Notes: generated by a model not told the origin, from the letters alone. DNA of 64,000 nt from Paenibacillus donghaensis (GCF_002192415.1 NZ_CP021780.1:2666001-2730000); one strand, 5' to 3'; positions 26,653 to 35,700 are shown, counted from the first letter of the stretch. Made by a program: numbers and translations.

Positions 26653-26693
26653 AAATGACGTACAAAACTGGTGTCAGTTTGCACGTCATTTTT
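26653..26693 (-). terminator. Terminator of the AraC gene
   Basis: AAATGACGTRCAAAACTG forms a long stem with CAGTTTGCACGTCATTT around GTGT. It lies 27 bases after the stop codon of the minus-strand AraC gene and has T-rich sequence on both sides. Confidence 0.8.
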
Positions 26694-26719
26694 AGTGTCA
26701 TTTTGACCGGTATATTCCG

Positions 26720-27547
26720 TTATTTGGTGCTGTTGCGGTAGGCGGAGGGGGAGACTCCGGTTGTTTTTTTGAAATACTTGGAGAAATGGGCCAGCTCCAT
26801 GCCGACCTGCTCGGAGATGTCGGAGATGCTGAAATCCGTCAGGGTCAGCTGGCGCTTCGCCAGCTCCATCCGCTTCAGCTGGACGTAATGCATGGGCGGG
26901 ACGCCGATGAATTTTTTGAAATAAGGAATGAAATAGTTCGGATGGAGGTGAACCAGCTCGGCCAGTTCCTCTACCTCCAGCGGCTGCTTCAGCCGTTGGT
27001 CGATGTACTGAAGCACATGTGCCAGCTTGCCCTGGTCGCTGGTCTGCACGAATTCCTTCATGAAATCGGTATATCCGCCGGACTCCAGACAGAGCGCGAT
27101 CAGATTCAGCAAGGAGGCCTGAATGCGCAGAATCGAGAGCACATCATTATTCTGAAACAGCGCGATCATATCGGTGAAGATGGCTCTGACTGCATCGGGA
27201 TCAGGTGCGTCGCTGATATACAGCTTATTTTCCGAGTGAAATAAAGGCCATTCTCCAATGTCCGCATCGAAATGGCAGTAATAGCGGGTATAGGGATTGT
27301 CCGGGTTCGTCTCCGTCGTTTGCGTGCTGCCGGCAGGCATAATCATCAGCTGTCCCGGCTGTGGATAGTAGCTGACTCCGTTGATAATCACCTTGCCTTC
27401 CCCGCGGTCCAGGAAATAAAGCCGGTTGAAGGAAGGCGTCTCGCGCGAGCGGTTCCATCCGAAATATTTACTGCTAACCTGGGCATGGGTAACCGTCACA
27501 GTCAGATTCTGCAGCAGACGCCCGGTCAGATTGCCTGAGTGATTCAT
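26720..27547 (-). CDS. AraC family transcriptional regulator of the sugar cluster
   Basis: 275 residues. An N-terminal cupin sensor (GEGKVIINGVSYYPQPGQL, PAGSTQT) is followed by a C-terminal AraC double helix-turn-helix with VEELAELVHLHPNYFIPYFKK and HFSKYFKKTTGVSPSAYR. It is divergent from three Gfo/Idh/MocA dehydrogenase genes and an isomerase gene across 161 AT-rich bases, the classic arrangement of a pathway-specific activator. The inducing sugar is unknown. The start ATG 27547 has AAAGGAGCC before it. Confidence 0.9.
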   Translation of the reverse strand: MNHSGNLTGRLLQNLTVTVTHAQVSSKYFGWNRSRETPSFNRLYFLDRGEGKVIINGVSYYPQPGQLMIMPAGSTQTTETNPDNPYTRYYCHFDADIGEWPLFHSENKLYISDAPDPDAVRAIFTDMIALFQNNDVLSILRIQASLLNLIALCLESGGYTDFMKEFVQTSDQGKLAHVLQYIDQRLKQPLEVEELAELVHLHPNYFIPYFKKFIGVPPMHYVQLKRMELAKRQLTLTDFSISDISEQVGMELAHFSKYFKKTTGVSPSAYRNSTK

Positions 27548-27708
27548 AGATTGGCTCCTTTATAACACTAATATTACTTACATTATCATAGTAATTTAGC
27601 AAATACATCTTAGTTTTATACAAAAACTTCTTAGTTACGGTCATGTTCACTGCCCAAGAATAAGTATATTCTCTTAACATAACCTCATACAAAGGGAAGT
27701 GAGCAAAG

Positions 27709-28875
27709 TTGGAAAAGGTTCGTTACGGTATTATTGGGATTGGAAATATGGGCAGAGCCCATGCCTTAAGTCTGGTCAATGAGATAAAGGGTGCTGAACT
27801 GACAGCCGTGTGTGATATTAGCGCTGAACGTCTGGAATGGGCGGCAGAGCGGCTGCCTGCGGGGGTGCTGCATTATCTTAGTCCGGCAGAAATGTTCGAA
27901 GCGCATACGATTGACGCTGTGCTGATTGCCACTCCGCATTATGATCACCCTACATTGGCTATCGAAGCCTTCAACTATGGCTATCACGTATTGATCGAGA
28001 AGCCGGCAGGCGTCTACACCAAAGCGGTACAGGAGATGAATGATGCGGCTGCGAAATCTACGGTTAAATTCGGCATCATGTACAATCAGCGCACTAATCC
28101 GCTATACAAGAAGCTGAGAGATTTGATACAGTCCGGGGAGCTGGGCGAGATTCGCAGAACCAACTGGATTATCACCAACTGGTACCGCAGCCAGAACTAT
28201 TATGATTCCGGCGGCTGGCGGGCGACCTGGGGCGGGGAAGGCGGAGGCGTGCTGCTGAACCAGGACCCGCACCAGCTTGATCTGTGGCAATGGACTACAG
28301 GGATGATGCCTAAACGTGTCCGCGCTTTTTGCCACTTCGGCAAATACCGCAAGATTGAGGTTGAGGATGATGTAACCGCTTATGTGGAGTATGAGAACGG
28401 GGCTACCGGACTTTTTGTGACCACTACCGGTGAGGCACCTGGCACCAATCGCTTCGAGATTACCGGCGACAATGGCAAAATCGTCGTGGAGGACAACCAG
28501 CTGACCTTCTGGCGCCTCCGCACCCCTGAACCGCAGTTCAATGCCGAATACAAGGGTGGCTTCGGCAGTCCGGAATGCTGGAAATGTGAGATTCCGGTCG
28601 AGGAAGGGCACGGTGATCAACACAAGGGGATCTTGCGCAACTTCACGAATGCTATTCTGAACGACGAGCCGCTGCTTGCTCCGGGAGAAGAAGGCATCCA
28701 TGGTCTGACATTGTCCAATGCGATGTATCTGTCAGCCTGGACCGACAACTGGGTAGATCTGCCGATTGATGCCGATCTGTTCCACGAGAAGCTGATGGTT
28801 CAGGTCAACAACTCGACGTTTAAGAAAGAAGCCATAGTCAGTGCCAAGGCACTGGATGTAAGCGGAACCCACTAA
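27709..28875 (+). CDS. Gfo/Idh/MocA family oxidoreductase
   Basis: 388 residues. The N-terminal Rossmann domain has GIIGIGNMGRAHA and the conserved EKPAGVY (the EKP motif, Lys being catalytic). The substrate domain contains GGWRATWGGEGGGVLLNQDPHQLDLWQW with the His typical of the family. The start is TTG with AAAGGGAAG 11 bases ahead. Such NAD(P)-dependent enzymes oxidise sugars, inositols or glucosides. Three of them and a TIM-barrel isomerase form one operon (gaps of 26-42 bases), which suggests stepwise oxidation and epimerisation of one substrate. Which sugar cannot be told. Confidence 0.9.
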   Translation: MEKVRYGIIGIGNMGRAHALSLVNEIKGAELTAVCDISAERLEWAAERLPAGVLHYLSPAEMFEAHTIDAVLIATPHYDHPTLAIEAFNYGYHVLIEKPAGVYTKAVQEMNDAAAKSTVKFGIMYNQRTNPLYKKLRDLIQSGELGEIRRTNWIITNWYRSQNYYDSGGWRATWGGEGGGVLLNQDPHQLDLWQWTTGMMPKRVRAFCHFGKYRKIEVEDDVTAYVEYENGATGLFVTTTGEAPGTNRFEITGDNGKIVVEDNQLTFWRLRTPEPQFNAEYKGGFGSPECWKCEIPVEEGHGDQHKGILRNFTNAILNDEPLLAPGEEGIHGLTLSNAMYLSAWTDNWVDLPIDADLFHEKLMVQVNNSTFKKEAIVSAKALDVSGTH

Positions 28876-28905
28876 TAAATCTCATTACTGAAAGGATGAA
28901 TATAC

Positions 28906-29667
28906 ATGTTGCGTTCTTCCATTGCTGCTCAGCTCTACACGCTGCGCGAGTATACCCGTACGCCTGAAGATTTGAAATCCACCTTGAACAGGGTGGCCGA
29001 GATCGGCTATCAGGCCGTTCAAGTCTCGGGGATTGGCCCCATTGCTCCCGAGCTGGTTAAACAATATGCCGATGAAGCGGGCCTCTCCATCTGTGCCACC
29101 CATGTGTCTTGGGACCGGTTGGTGAATGATTTGGATGCGCTTGCAGCAGAGCATAAGCTCTGGAATTGCAAATATATCGGCCTAGGCGGGCTGCCGGAGG
29201 AATACCGCAGCAGCCAGGAAGGCTACCGCAGCTTCGCCAAGCTGGCCTCAAGCATTGCAGTCACCTTGAAGGAGCAGCACGGCCTGCAATTTGTCTATCA
29301 TAATCATGATTTCGAATTCGAACGTTTCGATGGATTAACCGGGATGGATATATTGTTGGCCGAGACAGACCCGGCCGTCGGATTTGAACTGGATCTCTAT
29401 TGGGTCCAAGCTGGCGGTGCCAGTCCTGTGGAATGGGTCCGCAAGGTCCAGGGAAGAATGCAGGTCGTCCACCTAAAGGATATGGCGATCAGCGGCCGGA
29501 CCCAGCAGTTTGCCGAAATCGGTGAAGGCAATATGAATTACGGAGACATTATAACGGCCTGCCGCGATACCGGCGTAGAGTGGTATGTGGTGGAGCAGGA
29601 TGTGTGCCAGCGCAATCCGTTCGAGAGCCTGGAGATCAGCTACAAGTATTTGCTTGGTCTGTTGTAG
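28906..29667 (+). CDS. Sugar phosphate isomerase/epimerase (AP endonuclease 2-like TIM barrel)
   Basis: 253 residues with the xylose-isomerase-like TIM barrel. Metal-binding residues appear in YHNHDFEFE, ELDLYWVQAGG, VVHLKDM and VEQD near the C-terminus (WYVVEQDVC), as in IolE/IolH/YcjR-type proteins. AAAGGATG precedes the ATG. It lies between two Gfo/Idh/MocA genes, an association seen in pathways that use 3-keto-sugars or inositols, where these barrels isomerise, epimerise or eliminate on the keto intermediate. Confidence 0.9.
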   Translation: MLRSSIAAQLYTLREYTRTPEDLKSTLNRVAEIGYQAVQVSGIGPIAPELVKQYADEAGLSICATHVSWDRLVNDLDALAAEHKLWNCKYIGLGGLPEEYRSSQEGYRSFAKLASSIAVTLKEQHGLQFVYHNHDFEFERFDGLTGMDILLAETDPAVGFELDLYWVQAGGASPVEWVRKVQGRMQVVHLKDMAISGRTQQFAEIGEGNMNYGDIITACRDTGVEWYVVEQDVCQRNPFESLEISYKYLLGLL

Positions 29668-29693
29668 AATCCATAACTTTTCAGGAGGTAACC

Positions 29694-30782
29694 ATGAACC
29701 CCAAAGACGGAATGAACTACGCTCCAAAGCACGAAGCGAAGCCCGTGGTGGAGCAGGGCGAATTTATTATGGCTGCAATGGCACTGGATCACGGCCATAT
29801 CTATGGCATGTGCAACGGGCTTGTGGAGGCGGGTGCCCAGCTCAAATGGGTCTATGATCCCGATCCGGCGAAGGTCACAGCCTTTCTTAACACCTATCCG
29901 GGTGTCAAGGTGGCTGCCTCTGCCGCTGATATTCTGGAAGACCCTGAGGTGCAGCTGGTTGCAGCGGCGGGAATCCCTTGCGAACGGGGCCCGCTGGGTG
30001 TTACGGTAATGCAGCACGGCAAGGATTATTTCACTGACAAGGCTCCTTTTACCACGCTTGCTCAGCTGGAAGATGCGCGCGCAGCCGTGGAAGCAACAGG
30101 ACAGAAATATATGGTGTATTACAGTGAGAGACTGCATGTGGAGAGCGCGATATATGCCGGACAGCTTATTGCCAAGGGTGCCATTGGCAGAGTGCTGCAG
30201 GTCATTGGCCTGGGACCGCACCGCCTAAACGCTGCCAGCCGGCCGGAATGGTTCTTCCAGCGTGAGAAATACGGCGGCATTCTCTGCGACATTGGCAGCC
30301 ACCAGATTGAGCAGTTCCTCTTCTACGCCGGCTGTCAGGAAGCGACTATCCTGCACAGCAAGGTGGCGAACTATAATAATGAAGCTTATCCCGAGCTGGA
30401 GGATTTCGGCGATGCCACGCTCGTTGGAGATAACGGCGCGACCCAATATTTCCGCGTGGACTGGTTCACTCCGGACGGACTTGGAACCTGGGGCGATGGA
30501 CGCACCATGATTATGGGAACGGAAGGGTATATCGAGCTGCGGAAGTACAGCGACATTGGCCGCTCCAGCACGCCGGATCATGTCTACTGGGTGGACGGGG
30601 AAGGGGAGCATTACGAGCACGTAGCCGGCAGAGTCGGTTATCCCTTCTTCGGCGAGCTGATTCTGGATTGTCTCCACGGGACGGAGCATGCGATGACGCA
30701 GGCTCATGTCTTCAAGGCAGCCGAGCTGTGCCTGAAGGCACAAGCCCAGGCCGTCAATCTTACACCGGCTACATTACAATAG
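29694..30782 (+). CDS. Gfo/Idh/MocA family oxidoreductase
   Basis: 362 residues from ATG 29694, which follows an ideal AGGAGGTAACC. It differs from the other two in the cluster: the N-terminal region starts with a 20-residue extension and the Rossmann glycines are not the typical GxGxxG (MALDHGHIYGMCNG). DKAPFTTL replaces the EKP motif (Asp-Lys). The C-terminal domain has GGILCDIGSHQIEQFL, including the usual DxxxH. It groups with the distinct Gfo/Idh/MocA proteins found in Paenibacillus sugar clusters. The changed cofactor loop suggests a different cofactor binding mode or specificity. Confidence 0.85.
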   Translation: MNPKDGMNYAPKHEAKPVVEQGEFIMAAMALDHGHIYGMCNGLVEAGAQLKWVYDPDPAKVTAFLNTYPGVKVAASAADILEDPEVQLVAAAGIPCERGPLGVTVMQHGKDYFTDKAPFTTLAQLEDARAAVEATGQKYMVYYSERLHVESAIYAGQLIAKGAIGRVLQVIGLGPHRLNAASRPEWFFQREKYGGILCDIGSHQIEQFLFYAGCQEATILHSKVANYNNEAYPELEDFGDATLVGDNGATQYFRVDWFTPDGLGTWGDGRTMIMGTEGYIELRKYSDIGRSSTPDHVYWVDGEGEHYEHVAGRVGYPFFGELILDCLHGTEHAMTQAHVFKAAELCLKAQAQAVNLTPATLQ

Positions 30783-30824
30783 CGCTCTTCATGGGCGCAT
30801 AATGAAGATGGGAAGGTGCCACAG

Positions 30825-31844
30825 ATGAAGCAGCTTGGAGCAGCCATTATTGGCTGCGGAGCCATATATCCGCTGCACGCCAGAGCGATAGCAGCCATGC
30901 AGGGGGTGCAGCTGTTGGCGGTTGTCGACAGCAATCCTGCTGCCGCTGCAGAAGCTGCCCGCGAATTTGGCGGTCAGCCATTAACGGACTACCGGGAACT
31001 TCTGAACCGCACGGACATCGATGTAGTCCATCTCTGCACACCGCACAGCCAGCATGCAGAGATGGCCGTTGCACTGCTGCAAGCAGGCAAGCATGTGCTT
31101 ACCGAGAAGCCGCTTGCCGTCGATCTGCCCTCCGCCCGGCGGATGGTGGAAGCAGCTGAACGCAGCCGGGGCCAGCTGGGAGTGGTCTTTCAGAACCGCT
31201 ATAATGAGACCTCCCGCCATATTAAACAGACCATCGACTCGGGAATTCTTGGCCCGTTGGTCTGCATGAAGGGCACGGTAACTTGGCACAGGAGCGAGAG
31301 CTATTACACTGACAGCAGCTGGAGAGGGCGCTGGGCTACCGAAGGCGGCGGCCTGCTGATCAATCAGGCGATTCACACGCTGGATCTGCTGCAATGGTTC
31401 GGCGGTGAGATCGCCTCCGTCAAAGGAAGTGTCACTACCGATGTGTTGGACGGCGTTATTGAAGTAGAGGACACCGCCCATGCCTGCATCCGGTTCAGCA
31501 ACAACGCCAGGGGGCTGTTCTACGGCAGCAACGCCTATCTGGTCAACACACCGGTAGAGCTGGAGCTTGTTTTTGAACAGGGAACATTGACTCAACGCAG
31601 AGACAGCCTCTATCTTTGGAAAGAGGGACGGGAGACGCTGCTGAATGAGCCTTTTGCCATCACGGAAGGAGCCAAATCCTACTGGGGCACCGGCCACAAA
31701 ATGCTGATCCAGGACTTCTACGAGCATGTTAGTACTGGCCGCAGCTTCTGGCTGGACGGCCGCGAGGGGCTGAAGGCACTGGAGTTGATCACACAGATCT
31801 ACAGCTCCTCAGCATCAAGAATGATACATCCTTCCGTGACCTGA
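30825..31844 (+). CDS. Gfo/Idh/MocA family oxidoreductase
   Basis: 339 residues. The Rossmann motif is AAIIGCGAIYPLHARA, with TEKPLAVDL as EKP motif and EGGGLLINQAIHTLDLLQW in the substrate domain. ATG 30825 was chosen because GGAAGG lies 8 bases ahead; a GTG at 30816 begins in that site. It is the last gene of the four-gene catabolic operon. Neighbouring enzymes suggest it acts on the same carbohydrate. No transporter is encoded in the cluster, so uptake must be provided elsewhere. Confidence 0.9.
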   Translation: MKQLGAAIIGCGAIYPLHARAIAAMQGVQLLAVVDSNPAAAAEAAREFGGQPLTDYRELLNRTDIDVVHLCTPHSQHAEMAVALLQAGKHVLTEKPLAVDLPSARRMVEAAERSRGQLGVVFQNRYNETSRHIKQTIDSGILGPLVCMKGTVTWHRSESYYTDSSWRGRWATEGGGLLINQAIHTLDLLQWFGGEIASVKGSVTTDVLDGVIEVEDTAHACIRFSNNARGLFYGSNAYLVNTPVELELVFEQGTLTQRRDSLYLWKEGRETLLNEPFAITEGAKSYWGTGHKMLIQDFYEHVSTGRSFWLDGREGLKALELITQIYSSSASRMIHPSVT

Positions 31845-31949
31845 CAGCTACCAGGCGGATTGACTTTCGACGCAATTAACCTTATCTTCATATCAGATCA
31901 CTGAACGCTTACTTAGCTGAGATATGATAGACAGGGAGCGATTGAAGTT

Positions 31950-32462
31950 ATGGAACAAGCAATGTTTGCAGGAGGCTGCTTCTGGTGTATGGTTACACCC
32001 TTTGAGGAGCTGCCGGGAATACAAGGCATCGTCTCCGGTTATGCGGGAGGCCAGGTCGAGCATCCAACCTATGAGCAGGTCAAGACCGGAACCACTGGCC
32101 ATTATGAGGTGGTGCAGATTACGTTTGACCCGGAGCTTTTTGCATATGAGAAGCTGCTTGAATTATATTGGCCGCAGATAGATCCGACCGATGACGGTGG
32201 ACAATTCCAAGATCGGGGCACCCAGTACCGCACGGCAGTCTTCTACTATACAGAGGCGCAGCGAACTGCGGCACTTGCTTCGAGAGACGAGGTTGCCGCC
32301 AGCGGCAGATTCCCTGGACCCGTGGTTACGGCGATTTTGCCTGCACCGGTTTTTTATCCGGCAGAGGAATATCATCAGGATTACCACAAGAAGAATCCCA
32401 AGCATTACAAGGAAGACCGCGAGCAATCAGGGCGCGATGAGTTCATTGTGAAGCACTGGTAA
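31950..32462 (+). CDS. msrA: Peptide methionine-S-sulfoxide reductase MsrA
   Basis: 170 residues. The catalytic motif GGCFWCM lies at the N-terminus (Cys about 12). Further family blocks are GYAGG, HYEVVQITFDP, IDPTDDGGQFQDRGTQYRTA and EEYHQDYHKKNP. It reduces the S-epimer of methionine sulfoxide in proteins, with thioredoxin as reductant. The resolving cysteines present at the C-terminus of some MsrA proteins are absent. A GGGAGCG site precedes the ATG by 10 bases. No msrB is adjacent; a terminator follows. Confidence 0.95.
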   Translation: MEQAMFAGGCFWCMVTPFEELPGIQGIVSGYAGGQVEHPTYEQVKTGTTGHYEVVQITFDPELFAYEKLLELYWPQIDPTDDGGQFQDRGTQYRTAVFYYTEAQRTAALASRDEVAASGRFPGPVVTAILPAPVFYPAEEYHQDYHKKNPKHYKEDREQSGRDEFIVKHW

Positions 32463-32481
32463 GTTCATACCTATCCATCAG

Positions 32482-32516
32482 AACAGCCGGAGGGGCCATC
32501 AGCCTTCCGGCTGTTT
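32482..32516 (+). terminator. Terminator of msrA
   Basis: AACAGCCGGA...TCCGGCTGTT stem with further GG/CC pairing inside, followed by T. Confidence 0.8.
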
Positions 32517-32583
32517 GGCGTTCAAGAGAAGGTGGCCGTATTCGAAGATAATTAGCTCGCTCAACCACAGTCAGTGCTGAGTT

Positions 32584-32766
32584 AACTGTATTTTGTACAG
32601 CTAAAATCGACGAATGAGCACTGCAAACGCCTATAGCTGCATTCCGTACACTTATTTCTGACGGTACCGTGCTATATCCTTGTTTTGACAAAATATAGCT
32701 GCACCAAATGCACTTAAACGCGCTTTAGGCGATAATTCAATAGATATAAATGTACGAACTACAGTT
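32584..32766. repeat. Four-hairpin symmetric repeat, family B, copy 2
   Basis: Units start at 32584 (AACTGTATTTTGTACAGCT), 32635, 32697 and 32748 (inverted, AAATGTACGAACTACAGTT). The pitches are 51, 62 and 51 bases, the same as in copy 3. Spacers do not resemble those of the other copies. Confidence 0.85.
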
Positions 32767-32844
32767 AGCCTTACCAGTCACCCGCGACTTTTTTTGTGGA
32801 AAGTGTGAAGAAAGGGCAGTATGATTTAATAGAGTTACCAAGGA

Positions 32845-32999
32845 GTGACTACTTAGGGCTTGGTATGATTTACAATCGAAGACTCAGCTCCGTGTTGTTT
32901 TCTAAAGTCCGATTTACCGATTTAGTTGCGAAAATGCATCTAATTACTGGGAAAGGTCAAGGGGCATATTCTAAATCCTCGCTGGGACTAAGTAGCTTC
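32845..32999 (+). repeat. Diverged family C repeat
   Basis: GTGACTACTTAGGG at 32845, TTAGTTGCGAAAATGCATCTAA at 32922 (split stem TTAG.TGC/GCA.CTAA), and TTCTAAATCCTCGCTGGGACTAAGTAGC near the end correspond to family C motifs in the same order. A 73-codon open frame across it is not credible. Confidence 0.6.
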
Positions 33000-33059
33000 A
33001 CAGACAATGCTAGATAGAGAAGTGGAGATCAATCATCTGATGGAGGGAGCAAGGCCGCA

Positions 33060-33731
33060 GTGAAACCTGTAGAGTACAGTATTTTGTTTGATTTGGATGG
33101 TACCTTAACCGACCCCAAAGAGGGGATTACCAAATGTGTGGAATATGCGCTTAACCAGTTTGATATTCAAGTAGAGCACTTGGATCGGCTGATTCCGTAT
33201 ATCGGACCGCCGCTGCATGAGTCGTTCGTGCAGCTGCACGGATTCAGCGAAGAGCATTCGCTCCGGGCAGTAGAGCTGTATCGCGAGCGTTACCGAGAAG
33301 TGGGCATGTTCGAGAATCTGGTGATTCCCGGCATTCCCGAGCTGCTGGAGCAGTTGAAGGCGGCTGGGTATTCGCTGCATGTGGCAACTTCGAAACCTAC
33401 TGTTTTTGCCGAACAAATTCTCAAGTTCTATGAACTGGATCATTACTTCGGGCTTATCGCCGGCAGCAATCTGGATGGCAGCCGTTCCCGCAAGCAAGAG
33501 GTCATTCAATATGTGCTGGACCAGCAACACATTGATCCGCGACAAGCCGTGATGATCGGCGACCGGCTGCATGATATTGTCGGAGCAAAGGGCTGCGGCA
33601 TGGCATCCATCGGGGTTCTGTTCGGGTATGGCTCGGAGGAAGAGCTGCGCACAGCGGGTGCAGATTCCATTGCGGAGACTGTGGTCGAGATTGAGCAACT
33701 GGCGGCACATCACGCCGGCGCAGCAGGTTGA
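33060..33731 (+). CDS. HAD family hydrolase (phosphoglycolate phosphatase/PpaX-like)
   Basis: 223 residues. Motif I FDLDGTLTDPKEGI has the nucleophile Asp. Motif II is ATSKPT, and motifs III/IV lie in MIGDRLHDIVGAK. The cap is the helical type used by Gph-like enzymes. The likely role is dephosphorylation of a small phosphoester. The start is GTG 33060; GGAGGG lies 12 bases before and AAGG 5 bases before, so it is not ideal. A damaged acetyltransferase gene lies directly downstream. Confidence 0.88.
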   Translation: MKPVEYSILFDLDGTLTDPKEGITKCVEYALNQFDIQVEHLDRLIPYIGPPLHESFVQLHGFSEEHSLRAVELYRERYREVGMFENLVIPGIPELLEQLKAAGYSLHVATSKPTVFAEQILKFYELDHYFGLIAGSNLDGSRSRKQEVIQYVLDQQHIDPRQAVMIGDRLHDIVGAKGCGMASIGVLFGYGSEEELRTAGADSIAETVVEIEQLAAHHAGAAG

Positions 33732-33747
33732 AGGCTTGATAACGTCG

Positions 33748-34056
33748 GCGCTGGAGCACCAAGCGGAAGGCACGAATTCCTTTTACCATTATCGACAAAA
33801 AAACGGGAGCCCTCGCAGGCACCACGCGTATTCTCCATCGTTGGCAATAACCTCAGGTCGCAGCGGGCGATCGAGCGGATCGGGGCAGTCCGGGAAGGGG
33901 TGCTGCGTCAGCACCAGAATCAAGACGGACGGTACCCTTCAGGACAACGTGGTGTACAGTATTCTGGATCACGAATGGCCTGGTGTTAAGATTCATCTGC
34001 AGTATCTGCTGGAGATCAAATACGCAGCATCGTCCCCACACGGCAAGCCTGAGTAA
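33748..34056 (+). pseudogene. Remnant of a GNAT acetyltransferase gene (RimJ/RimL-like)
   Basis: Three frames together read like one GNAT protein. ALEHQAEGTN (33748-33777) continues one base later as PFTIIDKKTGALAGTTRILH (33779-33838). A jump then leads to NNLRSQRAIERIGAVREGVL (from 33846), and a further one-base slip at 33919 leads to IKTDGTLQDNVVYSILDHEW ending at TAA 34056. The N-terminus and about 45 residues in the middle, including the acetyl-CoA loop, are missing. Two frameshifts and an internal deletion make it non-functional. Confidence 0.8.
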
Positions 34057-34158
34057 CAAATGTTTCCGAAGCAGCGGTTTACCTGACACGAATAGGGTAA
34101 TTTATGGCATACAGTGTTGTATCTCTGTTGTTGATAGATGAGAAGGGGAGGCGTTAAT

Positions 34159-35325
34159 TTGAATAAAAAAATAGGTGCACTGCTGGCTGCCGCATTGCTG
34201 CTGCCCGTATTCTTCAGTACACCGGAGTCGGATGCCGCTGCAGCACAGGAGAGGACTGCTCCGCTCCAAGTGGCGGCCACAGCCCAGAGTCCAGCCACTA
34301 ATGGACTGGTGCCGCTGACTGGCGCGATCAATGGCAATCTGCCGATTCATATGTCGATCAAGATTGAGAGCGGCGGGAAACTGACTGGCAGCTATTATTA
34401 CGACAAATACAAAAAGACGATAAGGCTAACAGGCAATGTCAGCGGAAAAATGGCCAATATGTATGAATATGATGCCAAAGGCAAGGAAACCGGACATTTT
34501 CAGGGCTGGTGGATTCCCGGCACCGGCTTCGCCGGGGTGTGGAGCAACCAAGACGGTACCCGCCAGCTGCCGGTGGAAGCCTTGACTGCCTCTGCAGCGG
34601 CCAGTATTAAGGTTCCTACGGCAGCAGAGTGGAGCGGTGAATGGCATAGGGCGAGCAACTCGCCGTTCTACGGATCTTATGTTAAATTCAGCAACGTCAA
34701 GAAGGATAAGCTATCGCTCTCCATGGAGGCATTCGACGGTGCCCATTCCGGAGGATTAGACGAGGAGTCGGCAGTGGTGCGCAAACGGATGGCCGTATAC
34801 AAGGAAGAGAACGGCTCGGTCATCTTTTTCTATCTGCTTGGCAGCAAGTTGTATGTAACCAGTCCTACTCCGGTGTATTCTGCCGGCGCTAATGTGACCT
34901 ACAGCGGGGAGTATTCCAAGGGTCCATTCAAAGAGGTTAACTACACGCTGAAGGACACAGGCGTCTTCAAAACGGCAGCCGAAGACAAGGCATTCCGCAA
35001 AGTTGTATGGAGTGATTACGATCTGTTCTTAAACAGCATGCAACTGCTGGATAAGCCGAAGGATCTGGACGGTCTGGGCGCAGAGGTTGTCCAGGGCGGC
35101 GTGCGGGGACTCTTTACGCTTACGGAAGCCATCATCATGCATGACAAGAAAGGCCACTATTGGGCAGCCGTGTTGGACACGGATGAGGAGAACAGCATCG
35201 AAGAAATCGATATTGCCATCGTCCGATTCTACACCAACGTACCGAATACCACCGAGCTGCCGAAGACGATTGCAGACTGGACCGAAGCTTTTCCCGATTA
35301 CGAGGTTGTATTCATGAATCCATAG
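34159..35325 (+). CDS. Exported protein of unknown function
   Basis: 388 residues from TTG 34159, which has AAGGGGAGG seven bases ahead; an in-frame ATG at 34138 lies before that site. The signal peptide is MNKKIGALLAAALLLPVFF, with cleavage probably in the alanine run near residue 30. The first half has IHMSIKIESGGKLTGSYYYD and GWWIPGTGFAGVWSN, a pattern of beta strands with repeated glycine-tyrosine turns like a lipocalin-like or 'META'-type barrel. I do not recognise a named family. Monocistronic, with a strong terminator. Confidence 0.8.
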   Translation: MNKKIGALLAAALLLPVFFSTPESDAAAAQERTAPLQVAATAQSPATNGLVPLTGAINGNLPIHMSIKIESGGKLTGSYYYDKYKKTIRLTGNVSGKMANMYEYDAKGKETGHFQGWWIPGTGFAGVWSNQDGTRQLPVEALTASAAASIKVPTAAEWSGEWHRASNSPFYGSYVKFSNVKKDKLSLSMEAFDGAHSGGLDEESAVVRKRMAVYKEENGSVIFFYLLGSKLYVTSPTPVYSAGANVTYSGEYSKGPFKEVNYTLKDTGVFKTAAEDKAFRKVVWSDYDLFLNSMQLLDKPKDLDGLGAEVVQGGVRGLFTLTEAIIMHDKKGHYWAAVLDTDEENSIEEIDIAIVRFYTNVPNTTELPKTIADWTEAFPDYEVVFMNP

Positions 35326-35367
35326 CACATCCGCGAAACTATTGATATAATAGAAAAAAATGGAATA

Positions 35368-35405
35368 AAAAACCCTTATAACATCAATGTTTATAAGGGT
35401 TTTTG
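35368..35405 (+). terminator. Terminator of the exported protein gene
   Basis: AAAAACCCTTATA-acatcaatgtt-TATAAGGGTTTTT; works in both orientations. Confidence 0.88.
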
Positions 35406-35700
35406 GTCTATAATTTAGAATGGAAATTACAAAAAAATCACAACTTCGGATTTTTCCGTCCTTTTAAGATGTTTCCAAAATGTATTTTTATCTTTTCAGA
35501 ATTTTGCTGTTTTATCCGCTCTGTCACGTGAGTGTAAATGTTCGGGAGAGATTTGAGTTTAGAATCCATCTGAGAAATAAGAATGTCTTCCTGCTGTGAA
35601 GCGATGTATGATTACATGAAACGGATAGATGTGATTTTGGAACAGCCGCCTGAAGGTATCTTTGTTGATGGAATAATATATTTGAAATGGATGGTGAAAT
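35406..35700. other. AT-rich spacer, no gene seen
   Basis: A 39-codon open frame from about 35608 that runs into the hydrolase start region has no ribosome site and no recognisable content. GAGTTTAGA here (35556) recurs at about 36714. The base composition changes to AT-rich at about 35340. Confidence 0.4.

Noticed and set aside
33571..34056. A 161-codon protein overlapping the HAD gene
   Set aside because: The first half is the HAD gene in another frame; only the last part is meaningful, as the GNAT remnant.
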